The notes under the pieces were generated by a model. That model did no database searches. It saw nothing but the letters and a program-made list of their open reading frames with translations, and was not told the origin of the DNA. The translations under genes and the position numbers were made by a program. Of a stretch of 64,000 nucleotides of DNA, positions 35,901-47,281 are shown one piece after another. Positions within the stretch are counted from its first letter, which is position 1. Every line of letters begins with the position of its first letter. The stretch lies in assembly GCA_019022495.1 (NCBI GenBank), contig JAFEKR010000005.1, positions 62,001 to 126,000 of the forward strand, read 5' to 3'. This stretch comes from Epichloe hybrida. Taxonomy: Eukaryota; Ascomycota; Sordariomycetes; Hypocreales; Clavicipitaceae.

Positions 35901-37535
35901 TCCGTGAATCCTGTGAGACAGCAGCCGGGGGTAATTGCCGACTCGCAGGGGTCGTGGCGTCGCTTGTGCTAGGTCGGCGGAGTCCTTGTGGTGCGCGCTG
36001 AGCTCCTTGCTGGCCATCGTTGGGATAACGAATCTTAGTCGTATCAAGAACATACATGATGCCTAGATCATTAATGGTAGTAGTGGCTGAGCTAGGCTCG
36101 CCACCGAGAACGACGACCGACTTGCCAACCGTAGTCATGCTGTGGCCGGATCGTGGAGAAGGTGATGGTCCCATATTCTGGAAGGTGTACCATCTCCGCG
36201 AGCTGATCCTGAAGGCAGCTAGATCTCCCAAATCGGTTCCCTCCTCCGTGCGACCGCCAAACACATACATGACATCGTCAACCAAAGCAGCGGCATGGCC
36301 TTCTCTCGGAGCGGGTATGTAGCCAATGCAGTCCAGCTGGGACCAGGAGTTTGAAGCTTGATCGTAGCACCAGACATCGTTGAACCACTGGAAGCCGTTG
36401 GTGCCACCAAATCTTTCATGGAAACGATCGGGTCAGTATGCTGCACCTGTTTTTTTTTTTTTTTTGAGAACACAGACTTTGCAAGGCTTTTCCAACTTAC
36501 AAATACAGCCTGTCATTAAATGTAACCATAGAATGGTTTGTACGGGCAGCTGGCGTCTTATTAGAGGTGTCACTCGGCAGTAGGATCTCCCACATGTAGT
36601 TGGGGGATTGCAATTGATTCAGGTCAAAAGCAGAGAGATCATTCATAAAGTACCCCTCAACCTGACCTCCGAATATGTAAATCTTGGAGCCCAGGATGTT
36701 GAGGGAATGACCGTAACGTCCAGGAGGCCGATTGCCAGCTGGCAATGCGCGAGACCAATGCCTCGTGGCTGGTCGTCATGGTATCATTAGCTTCTTGCCA
36801 TTGTTGTTCGGTCAAGACAGCGACCACGCTTGTTCCACTCACATGTGTTCAGTAGATACAAGGTCTGATCGAGAACATCAGACTCCTCAATCTTGGTATC
36901 ACCACCGTAAACAATGAACGCGTTGCCAACGAGTAAACTGGCATGGCCGACCCTAGGACCGGGGCCCTCGGCAGTTGTTGCGAGAGGGTAACAGGCTAGG
37001 TTGCCACCAGCCTCGATCATCCATAAGTCCCCCTTGACTGTCGAGCTGTTGATCAAGCCGCCCATCATGTATATGTCACCTTCTTTTGATGCTGTGGCGT
37101 TGACGGCGGCGCCATATCTAGGGAACGGGGTAGGATTCGATGATGTGTACGTTAGCCGCCGTTGCGACCAGGGATATAAGGAGGCATTGGGATTCGATGT
37201 CGGTGGGCCGTTACGAAGCTGCCAAAACGACAACCGATTAGCAAAGGATGCAAAAAATGCAAGATAGAAGTGAGATGGCCAACGTGACTTACGGCTAAAT
37301 CTGAGGGCTGCACCTGTTCTAGACTTCCACCGCGACGGATCTGCTCAGGGCTGCCAGTAGCGATCTCGTCGACAGAGTTCAAGCTTCCGGTAGGTGTGGC
37401 TCGGTGAACAGCATTTTTATCGTCGCGGGCTATGCGAGCGCCGGCGCTCTGGATAGATCCCTGCGACCCTGAGTTGCCATCTCGACTCGACAAGGCGCGG
37501 TCGTGGTTTTTCTTGGATTTGAACAGGAAGGCCAT
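32932..37535 (-). CDS. teaA: Tea1-type cell-end marker, kelch repeats plus coiled coil
   Basis: Tea1 (TeaA in Aspergillus) rides microtubule plus ends to the hyphal tip and marks the growth axis. Exons are 37293-37535, 36843-37218, 36501-36768 and 32932-36412, giving 1455 residues with no frame problem. After a basic Ser-rich start, kelch repeats run to about residue 400 (GHASLLVGNAFIVYGG, GHSLNILGSKIYIFGG, GHAAALVDDVMYVFGG, GHSMTTVGKSVVVLGG). A Pro/Ala/Ser-rich linker follows, with an Ala-Ala-Gln run (about 35415-35465). A long coiled coil rich in Glu, Lys, Gln and Leu fills most of the C-terminal half. The kelch propeller probably spans all four exons. The alternatives are other kelch/coiled-coil proteins of the same family; Tea1 fits the architecture best. 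Confidence 0.92.
35415..35465 (-). repeat. In-frame 9-bp repeat encoding Ala-Ala-Gln
   Basis: Five near-identical 9-bp units inside the linker of the Tea1-like protein encode AAQ repeats. The unit length keeps the frame, so copy number can vary without breaking the protein. Confidence 0.9.
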
Positions 37536-39559
37536 GATTGCCCAGGGACCTGAGGGCCGGTCAGCTCAGGGGGGGGGGGGAGAGGGGACAGAAGCTCCGT
37601 AGTCGATGCTTCGTCGAGTCGAAAGCGAAGATCGGATACAGAGGCTCGACAGAACTGCCCGACTGGGATCGGGGATGCCGTCTCAAGTGATGCGCTGCCC
37701 ACGCCGAGAATCAGATCGAGATATTAAGCGAACAGGTCAGGTCGAGAATGTATGGTGCGGACGAGAGGTCTCGAGTCGGACACGAGAGACGGTGTCGAGG
37801 ATGCGGAGGACAAAAGAGAAAAAAAAAACGATATGGACGAGAAAGACGAGACAGACGACGAGGCACTTCAGCTAATCGCCAAACCAACCGCAGCGACTCG
37901 TCAATTCCAGGTGAAGATGGAGACGAGAGCAAGGAAACCGGCGCCCGAGTCTGAAGATGGCTGGGTGAGCATCTAGTGGGCCGGACCTGACCTGGGAGGT
38001 TGTCAACGTTTTTTTGGCCAGCCGCCTTTTTGGGGGGGGGGGGGGGGGGGATTCCAGAACGTACGGGGGTGTCAGGGAATGGTGGAGGCGACAACTGGGG
38101 AGTCTCGACACCAGCAGGGCACAGGACGATGAATAATGCAATGACTGGGCAATGACGAAGACGTCCGGTCCTGTTACGGCAGGCAGGCAGTCTTGTGTTG
38201 CGCACAACTTCAAGGGACAAACAAACAAGACTAGAGGTGCGAAAAGGCAAGTGGCAGGTGGCAGGTGGCAGGCGGCCTGGTTTGTTTGCCTGGGGGCTGG
38301 CATTAGTTCTGGAAGTTCAGGAGTCGCGAGTCCGAGAGTGCTGGCTTGCGCTTGCGCTTGTGCTTGTGCTTGTGCTTGTGCTTGTGCTCAGCCCAGTCCC
38401 GTCCACATTCAGTCCTTTCATTACGTCCGTACGGGGATTAGTTTGTCGTTTGGGTTGGTGTACGGATCCGTATGAGATGAGGCTCACCCAGACCCTTCAT
38501 TCTCTAATACGGAGTGCTCTGCTTCTTCCACCCGTCAACGAAGCACCTTCTTTTGTCATGCACATCATCATTACGAACACTCCAAATACATGGTCCGCAT
38601 TTGGAGTCAGTCAAGTTAAGTCAGTCTGGCCCATTACTATTACGGGGGCCTTGGGCCGGGCAGCTGGCCAGTGGGGGGGAACAAGACACAGAAAGGGGGC
38701 CAGACAACAACAGAACAGACCCATTTGATATTGATGGCGCCTCAAAGTTGGGTGTTGGGTGGTGACAGTTGAGGAGAGAAATCAATTTGGGGTTGGCGGA
38801 TGAACTTGTTAGGGGGAGCAGCGCGACTCGACCATCTGATCTGGTCTGGCATCTGGCACCACACATTGTCAATCATGACATCTCCTGATCAGCGAAGCGT
38901 CGATGGCAAGAAGCTACGGATACTTGGAGTCTAGTGCAGCTGCACGGAGGCAGACATGTCTATGATACCTTGGCGGCGACCAGGCAGAAGCACCAATCTG
39001 GAAATCCTGTGCGGCGGCGGCATCGCCCCAGACCGAGCACAAGACTAGTAATGACCGCCAAAACTGCATAGTCAGATTGAGGTCTAGGTCAGACATTTGG
39101 CCATTTGCTCGTATCGCTTGGTGAAGCCATGGCTATTTTGATACCGTGGTGGACATGGTGACCAATTGCGACACCTAGTAAAGATGTATCCTGATACAAA
39201 CCAAGTTGGTTGGAATCATTGCATTTGTTGGTCCGTCTGTGAAATGAATCTCATGTCATTGCTGCATCATGCTCGAGTTGTCAACCGCCTGCACCCAAGC
39301 CTGAAGAGTATGTACAAATCGGCAAGCAACACAACTAGGGTGTCGAGGCGATTGATTGGTGGTGGTTTGGCGGACAACTGGCCGGCAGCTGACCGAAAGC
39401 TGGCCGGCTTCAGCCTCACCCGAAGCTGCAACACAACACGACTCTGGATTCATGAATTGGCTTTCAAGAGTCAGAAAGAAAGAAAGAAGGAGAGAGAGAA
39501 GGAAAGAAAGAAAGAAAGAAGAAAGAAAAAGAAGGAAAGAATAGAAAGGCTGGGCCCCA
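37536..39559. promoter_or_regulatory. Divergent promoter region between the kelch gene and KOG1
   Basis: A 2-kb spacer serving two divergent genes. It has a G run of about 11 near 37571, a longer G run at 38032-38050, GCTTGT hexamer repeats at about 38346-38388, and one dispersed TACGGAGT word at 38508. A purine-only tract at about 39472-39549 sits just before the KOG1 ATG. No gene recognised. Confidence 0.5.
39472..39549 (+). repeat. GAAA/GGA purine tract upstream of KOG1
   Basis: About 78 bases with only one or two pyrimidines, made of GAAA and GAGA units, end 10 nt before the KOG1 start codon. It would be leader sequence if transcription starts upstream of it. Such tracts can affect nucleosomes or form triplexes; no effect is shown here. 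Confidence 0.7.
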
Positions 39560-42500
39560 ATGACGGCCGCTTCAACCCAGCAGCTGCCGGCGCAGCACAC
39601 TACGACGCAGCAAGCTCCAGTCCCATCGCCTCCGCACAGCCCGCAGCACCAGTGCGACCACCACCAGCTGTGCCATCCTTATCCACGAGTCCGACCAAGC
39701 TCCTCCAAACCGGCTTCCTCACGCTCGGCTAGCCTGCACCACGAAGCGTCGTCGCCCACGCGACAAGACGATTATTCTTGCGCGACCCATGGAAGCTCTG
39801 CGGCCATGACACTGCGAACCGACCCCAATGGGTCGTTGTCGTTGGCCCCGACTACCAATGGCGAAACATCAACTTCGAGACTCCGCGGCCAAGGTGACAG
39901 CAGCCCCGACCGCGACCATCTCTCCAACGGCACCGCTGATAACATCCGGCCGTCAAGCGTTCCTGGTGGCAAGAATGGCGCGGCCGCTACTGGAGTGCAG
40001 GATGACTTTGAAAACGACAGGCCCAAACGACCAGTCAAACCACAGCTACAGCGATCAAAGAGTGATTACGCACCACGCCTTGTCGAGGATTCCGACACCG
40101 AGGAAGAGTTTCGCGAATGGGGAGCGCGCCATGGTTTTGAGGACCATTATCAATCCGAGCATATTATCTCACAGTTAGCAAGTGTACGTACACAGCCCTT
40201 TCCTCGCTCACATGTCCCGAGTCTTGGTCCTACTGGTCGCCGCTGCTCGAGTCGCGCAAATGGGACACGTGCCCGTCATGTCATGATTGTGATACCACCT
40301 GCAGCGCGGATGCAGAATCGCCGGCGGCCAGTATATACACGACATGCTGTCGCAATGTAACGACACGACCTACTGGGACAACCATATTTGCGCTGCTTGT
40401 TCCTAGCCACATGCTAACAATGCCCTATCAGAACTGGTACATGTATTTTACAGACAAGCGGCACGAGACGACCGGGAAACCGAAGCGTCTCGAGTATGAG
40501 CTTCAAGATTGGAGACAGAGAGATCGGCTCAAAACCGTTTCCGCTGCGCTGGCTGTGTGCCTGAACATTGGAGTCGAACCGCCCGATCAGCTCAAGACAA
40601 CCCCGGGTGCCAAACTCGAGGCTTGGACTGATCCGACAGTAGCCCCCATTCAGAAAGCGCTGGAGAACATTGGCAAGGCGCTACAAGCGCAGTACGAGAC
40701 CCTGGCTATCCGGGCCCGCTATAAACAGTACCTCGATCCGTCAGTGGAGGAAACCAAGAAGTTTTGTATCTCGTTGCGTCGCAATGCCAAAGATGAACGA
40801 GTCCTGCTGCATTACAATGGCCACGGTGTGCCCAAGCCCACCGCGTCTGGAGAAATATGGGTATTCAACAAGAACTACACACAGTACATTCCGGTGTCAT
40901 TATATGACTTGCAGCACTGGTTGCAGGCCCCAACAATATTCGTCTGGGACTGCTCAGAAGCTGGCAACATTCTCAACAATTACCACCGCTTTGTGGAGAA
41001 GCACGAAGAGGAGGAGGAAGAAGCAGCGGAGCGCGATCCTCATTACGAGAAGACAAACTTCCGACCCTACATACATCTGGCTGCTTGCGCCGTCAAGGAA
41101 AATCTCCCGACCAACCCACAATTGCCAGCTGATCTCTTTACAGCATGTTTGACCACGCCCATAGAGATGGCGCTGTGGTTCTTCGTGCTTCAGAATCCAC
41201 TCAAGACCAACTTGACACCGGAACGTGCCAAGCAGCTTCCAGGACGTCTTCAGGAGAGACGGACACCACTCGGAGAGCTCAATTGGATCTTCACTGCTAT
41301 TACTGATAGTATTGCATGGACAACTCTACCCCGAGACTTGTTTCGTAAATTTTTCCGTCAAGATTTGATGGTTGCTGCGCTGTTCAGGAACTTCCTCTTG
41401 GCACAGCGAGTCATGACTGTATATGGCTGTCATCCTCAATCTTACCCAGCTTTGCCCGACACCCATCAGCACCCGCTATGGGAGACGTGGGACTTGGCCG
41501 TCGACATGGCATTGGCGCAACTGCCCATGCTGGAGAAGAAGGAGAGCGAGGGCATCGACTACGAATACCAGAACTCCACCTTCTTCACAGAACAGTTGAC
41601 TGCCTTTGACGTGTATCTGACGAGGGGAGATGCCATGGCACAAAGGCCACCGGACCAGCTTCCCGTCGTTCTGCAAGTCCTGCTCAGTCAGCAGCATCGG
41701 GTACGGGCTCTCATTCTGCTGGGTAGATTCTTGGATCTCGGGCCATGGTCAGTCCAACTGGCCCTTAGTATAGGAATATTTCCCTATGTGCTCAAGCTTC
41801 TGCAGTCTGCCGCGGCCGAGCTCAAACCTGTTATGGTCTATATTTGGGCAAGGCTTATCGCGGTAGACATATCCTGCCAACAAGATCTGATCAAGGATAG
41901 CGGGTACAGCTACTTCGCGCAAATCCTGAAACCTTCCGAGGGTCTCCCCGTTGTTGACAGTGACGAGCACAAGGCCATGTGCGCCTTCATCCTCGCGATG
42001 CTGTGCAAGGATTACAAGAACGGGCAAATGGTCTGCAACCAAACAGACATCATGTCTTACTGTCTTGCTCATTTACAAAATGAGACCAACCCACTGCTCC
42101 GACAATGGGCTTGCCTATGTATCAGCCAGTTATGGCAAGACCTGCCAGAGGCGAAATGGCGCGGCATCAGGGAAAACGCCTACGTCAAGTTGGCATATCT
42201 GATGCGGGACCCTTGCTGTGAAGTTCGCGCGGCCATGATCCACGCACTCACTACGTTCTTGGGCATCCCGGACTTGACGGAAGAGGTGGCCCGTATCGAA
42301 GAGTCAATAGCCTGGACGATCCTGGAAATGGGTACGGATGGCAGCCCAATGGTTCGAAAGGAGTTTCTCTCCTTCCTCTCTCAGTTCATTGCTCGGTTTG
42401 AGAGTAAATTCCTCGTGGCTGCTTACGAACAGCTACAAGAGGAAAAGGAGTATCTGACCTACCCACCGCGAGACGACGGGCAGGATTACAAGATGGGATT

Positions 42501-44340
42501 GCATTACGCGCGGCCAGACAATAGGAAACAGGACGGCACGATCAAGCCAGCGGCCCGGGGGCTCTCTCACAACACCGTCTACATGGCTTGCTGGAAGCAT
42601 GCACTGATCCTCAGCGTTGACCCGCACCCCGAGGTTCAGCGTGAAGCCACCCTCGTCGTCGACTACGTTCACAATGCCCTGATCAATTCCACCGTGGGAG
42701 AGGCCGCCCAGATGGCGATGCGTGAAATCCAGACCCGAGCCAGGCAAGCAGCTTTTCTGAAAAATGCGGCGCACGCAGCGCAAAGATCCAACCTTGGTGG
42801 ACAGGCAACCGCTCCGCTTCCATCACCTGGGCTGCTTCGGCGGACAGCCAGTCTGCTCTTCCAATCGCTTGTTGGGAGCGAGGACAAGTCAAGGCCAGCC
42901 ACTCCTGCAAGCCCAAGCCCAATCCCTCCGCGATCACCGTCGTCCAAGCCCGGTCCGGATCAGATGGCTGCTCCCCCGGAACAGATTGACCAAGCGTCAG
43001 CACCAGCGACATACAATGTTGCGCGCGAGCCAACGACTGGTGCTTACGAGGCAAGGGACCTCTCCAAGCCCCCTAGTCTGCCGCGCAAAAGCAGATTTCT
43101 CGAGTGGTCCATTGAGTATTTCCGCGAACCACAAATGAAGCCGAGCGAGGCAGAAGAGCCTGGTAGTACCGAGTACAATGCGCGTCTGTGGAGAAGAGCT
43201 CGCAACGAGAACATGCTCCGGGAGACGCAACCCCTCAAACAGATCGCGGGCACGCACAAGTGGAACAATCAGTTGGGCATCGTGAATAATGGTGCCCAGC
43301 CAGCCAAAATGACATTTCATCAATACGAGGATCATTTGGCCGTCTCGGATGAAGGTAACACTGTGTACCTATGGGACTGGAAAAAGCAGAGCAGGCTGAG
43401 CCGATTCTCCAACGGCAACCCCCAGGGGTCAAAGATCAGCGATATGAGGTTCATCAATGAAGACGACCAGGCGTTCTTGATGACTGGCTCTTCCGATGGC
43501 GTGGTCCGCGTCTATCGCAACTACGACTCGGATGACGAGATTGAGCTTGCGACTTCCTGGCGAGCTTTGACGCACATGGTTCCCAGTAACGTGAACTCTG
43601 GCATGGTGTTCGACTGGCAGCAAGTTACTGGGCGGGTTCTCGTGGCAGGAGATGTGAGAGTCATTCGCGTGTGGTATGCTGCGCACGAGACTTGCATCAT
43701 GGATATACCGGCTCGATCTGGCTCATGTGTCACATCTTTGACCTCGGATCAAATGACTGGCAACATTTTTGTTGCCGGGTTCGGCGACGGTGCTGTCCGA
43801 GTATTCGACACGAGACAGCGCCCCCAGGACTCCATGGTACGCAAGTGGAAGGGTGAATCGGACCGACAATGGATCAAGAGTGTGCACATGCAACGAGGCG
43901 GACAGCGCGAGCTGGTCAGTGCTAGCCGCAACGGCAAGATCAAGGTCTGGGACATCAGGATGGATAGGCCACTGCACTCATTCCAAACGACGCGGGATAC
44001 GCTGCGAACTGCCAGCACGCACGAGCATTTGCCCGTTTTTGCAGTGTATGACTTTGACCCTAGTAACCAAAATAAACAGTTCTGACTACCGACTCACAGA
44101 CTTGCTAACATGTTTATGAACAGGGGCACATCGCAGCATGCCGTCAAGGTATTCAACCTGGATGGCAACGAGCTTTCTCGGCTCGAGCCTTACTCTAGTT
44201 TCCTGCAGCAGAACCGAGGCGGTCCCATCTCAGCGACGGCGTTCCATCCACACCGGCCGATCTTGGGTTGTGCAGCCCGTGGCGATCATCACATCAATCT
44301 CTTCACGTGCGAGAAGGCGGAGGCTCTGCACTTTGGCTAG
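39560..44340 (+). CDS. KOG1: KOG1/Raptor, TORC1 regulatory subunit
   Basis: Raptor/Kog1 is the scaffold of TOR complex 1. It presents substrates to the TOR kinase in nutrient and growth control at the vacuole surface. Exons are 39560-40183, 40432-44045 and 44124-44340, with introns of 248 and 78 nt, giving 1484 residues. The first 200 residues are low-complexity (Ser, Pro, Gln, Arg). The caspase-like Raptor_N domain begins with NWYMYFTDKRHETTGKPK at residue 209 and contains HYNGHGVP (about 335) and WDCSEAGNI. HEAT-like repeats fill the middle. Seven WD40-type blades follow from about residue 1150 to the end. The start ATG at 39560 is the first in frame after the purine tract; a second ATG at 39806 would remove 82 disordered residues. 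Confidence 0.96.
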
Positions 44341-44481
44341 AAGCCATCCGTGAAAAGTGCCAAAACGTACTTATTGCGATCTAACTCACTATGATATCCC
44401 CTCCGCATGCTCCATCAGAGGGTCTGGGATTTCTATCTTTAGCTGCTGCTGTTGATATAAGACGGTCCGTCCCCTGGACCG

Positions 44482-44513
<32 letters not shown>

Positions 44514-45410
44514 CTATGCTCCACGTCTTGTATTTCTACATGCAAACCGATGAAACCAAATCCTGCCCCGTCTCACAATTCCATCGTCTGCATTCGCTGC
44601 GGCATGTCGCTCCTTCTCCACTGGTCTTCTTCTTTTTCGTTATTCTTATCCGCGGGAGTTGATGACTGACTCTGCTTCTTTCACCACGGCACAGGCGTTT
44701 GATATGGAAGGTGACAAGAGCTGGGCGTTTGTTTCTATGCCAGTGCCTACTTGAATACATTGTTGGGGAGGGGAGGGGAGGGCAGGGGAGGGCAGGGCAG
44801 GGCTTGGGCATCATCATCTGTTCTTTTTCTTCCCCTCTCTCGTCTCTTTTCTGGTTCGCCAGGTCGTCTGTTGTCTGGTTGGCACCCTCTCTTCCTTGCT
44901 TAGAACATTGATAACTTTGTTGCCTCCGTACCGAGACCGGATAATACTACGTCATATACATTAAGAATGAGCCTTGGCCGTCGATATCGTGACTCGGGCG
45001 AGAAAGGAGCCTAATAAGGAGGTGCTGTTGGTAAAGAGTCAAAGATGGCCTCGACTTTGTGCTCCGCCACCGGAAGCGGGTGCGTCATGGTGGGGAAGAG
45101 CCCGCCGCAAAAAAAAAAGGGCTGCGGCAAATAGCCCCGCCATCAGTCACTTTCAGTCACTTTCAGTCACTTTCTGCCCCTCCTTCGACCTCGCCTGTCT
45201 GAAGTCCTTGAGATTCCGCGACACAACACTTGAGCTGCACAAGAGGTGTTTGCAATACGTCCACAATTTATGCGAAAAGGTCAGTTGAGAATCCGGTTTT
45301 CAGAAAAATACAATCTTTGATTGAATTGCAACTCACCTTTACCCCTCACGCAGAGTTCGAACCCTGCGGCACACGCGACGACTGAAAACACACACAAGAA
45401 GAAGCCCATC
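44341..45410. promoter_or_regulatory. Spacer between KOG1 and aspartyl-tRNA synthetase
   Basis: No gene is seen. A GGCA tetramer array of about eight units lies at about 44482-44515, a GGGGA-rich tract at about 44765-44805, and a repeated TCACTTTCAG unit (three copies) at about 45146-45174. The part next to 45411 is probably the promoter and leader of the synthetase. Confidence 0.5.
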
Positions 45411-47281
45411 ATGGCCGACATCCCTACGCCGTCTACAACCCAGCCCGAAGCTGCGACCAAGCCCGTTGCCGATGCGGCCGCCGCGCCTGGTGAAGCAGCT
45501 GGCGCCGAGGGCGAGGGCGAGGGCGAGGGCGAGGGCGCGGCAGGACCCTCGAAAAAAGCACTGAAAAAGGCTGAGGCAAAGGCTAAGAAGGAAGCTGAGA
45601 AGGCAAAGCGGGCGGCTGAACACCAGGCCAAACAGGCTGCTGCCAAGGCCGCCGCTGGAAACACGGAAGATCTTGCAAAGGAGAACTACGGTGCTGCTAC
45701 GCGTCAGACCAAGGTGTCTGCTGAACGAGTCAATCTCAAGGATGTGAACGAGTCACATCTTGGCAAAACGGTCAAGGTGAGAGGGTGGATTCAGAATTCG
45801 CGGATGCAAGGCGCCAAGATGGCATTTATCGAGTTGCGCGAGGAGAGAAACTGGGCGATTCAGGGCGTCGTGGCCGCCAGTCCCGAGGGCAAGCCCGTGT
45901 CCAAGCAAATGGTGAAATGGATCGGGGGACTGACACTGGAGAGTTTTGTGCTCATAGAGGGCAAGCTGGAGAAGCCCTTGGAGTCCGTCAAGAGCGTTCG
46001 CGTCTCCAATTACGAGCTGCACATGACAAAGTGTTACTGCGTTGCGCCGGGCCCCGAGGCTCTCGGCATGGGTCTTGTGGCCGCAGGGAAACCCGTCATG
46101 AACTTTGACGACGAAGATGCCGGCGCGGAAGTTGCGGTAGAGGAGGCTCGAAAGGGCGTCGAAGCCACGTCGATTGACAACGTGCCGAGCGCGAGCATGG
46201 CTACTCATCTGAGCAACCCAGCCATGCATAAGCGTGCTCCTGTGCAGCAAGCCATCGCTGATGTGCGCATGGCTACGCGCAAGCTGTTCGCAGAGTATCT
46301 CGACTCGAAGAGCTTCAATCAGTTTGAGCCACCGTGCCTTATTGGTGCTGCGTCAGAGGGCGGCTCCAACGTCTTTGGCATGACATATTTCGACAAGCAG
46401 GCTTACTTGGCGCAGTCTCCTCAATTCTACAAGCAGTTTGAAATTGCTGGTGGGAGAAAGCGCGTGTACTGCATTGGACCTGTTTTTCGCGCCGAGAACT
46501 CGAATACCCCTAGACACATGACCGAGGTCAGTTTTGGAGGGGAAGCCATTGAAAATCGAGTCTTTTTCCACCCCGGAGTCTTAGTCTAACGTGCCTGTGC
46601 TAGTTCACCGGTCTCGATTTAGAAATGGAAATCGAAGACGACTATGTCGAGGTCCGCGAAATGCTGGAGCAGGTCCTGCTCTACGTCTTCCGTGGTCTTG
46701 CCACTCGGTGCGCCGACCAGATCGCTCTCATTCGAACTGTCTACCCGTCCGAGGATTTTCTCCTTCCCGAGCCTGGCAAGGAAGTCCGCCTGACCTTTGC
46801 CGAGGGCCAGGCTCTGCTCCGCGCCGAAGGACCAGAAGAGTACCGCAACGTGTCTGATGACGAAGACATGTCAACGCCCCAGGAGAAGGCTCTCGGAGCC
46901 CTGATACGTCAAAAGTACAAGACGGATTTCTACGTTCTCGACAAGTTCCCCGAAGGCGCCAGGCCATTCTACGCCATGGAGGACCCTGAGAACCCCAAGG
47001 TCACCAACGCGTTCGATTTCTTCATGCGATCGCAGGAGATCTTGTCCGGGGGCCAGCGCATTCACTTGCCTGCACTGCTGGAGGCCCGCATCCGAAAGAA
47101 GGGCGTCGACCCCAAGAGCCCTGGTATCAAGGAGTACGTCGACGTGTTCCGAAGCGCTGGTGTTCCTCCCCACGGCGGTGGTGGCATTGGTCTCGACCGC
47201 GTCGTCGCCTGGTACCTGAACCTGCCGAGTGTGCACCTGGCGAGCTACTATCCTCGCACGCCCAAGAGATTGATGCCCTAG
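45411..47281 (+). CDS. DPS1: Aspartyl-tRNA synthetase, cytoplasmic
   Basis: This class II synthetase charges tRNA-Asp in the cytosol. Exons are 45411-46526 and 46604-47281 with a 77-nt intron, giving 597 residues. The Ala/Glu/Lys-rich N-terminal extension, including a Gly-Glu run from a GAGGGC hexamer repeat (about 45509-45538), is typical of fungal enzymes and helps bind tRNA. The OB-fold anticodon-binding domain includes TVKVRGWIQNSR and runs to about residue 190. In the catalytic domain, motif 2 reads [22 protein letters not shown], split by the intron between Glu and Phe, and motif 3 is GGGGIGLDRVVAWYL near the C terminus. The start at ATGGCC is preferred over upstream non-ATG openings. 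Length and domain order match the eukaryotic cytosolic family. Confidence 0.97.

Noticed and set aside
44482..44515. GGCA and similar short arrays as CRISPR-like repeats
   Set aside because: They are direct tandem repeats without spacers in a eukaryotic genome.
45346..45372. T-arm-like GTTCGAAC stem near the AspRS leader
   Set aside because: No matching acceptor, D or anticodon arm could be drawn, so it is not a tRNA.
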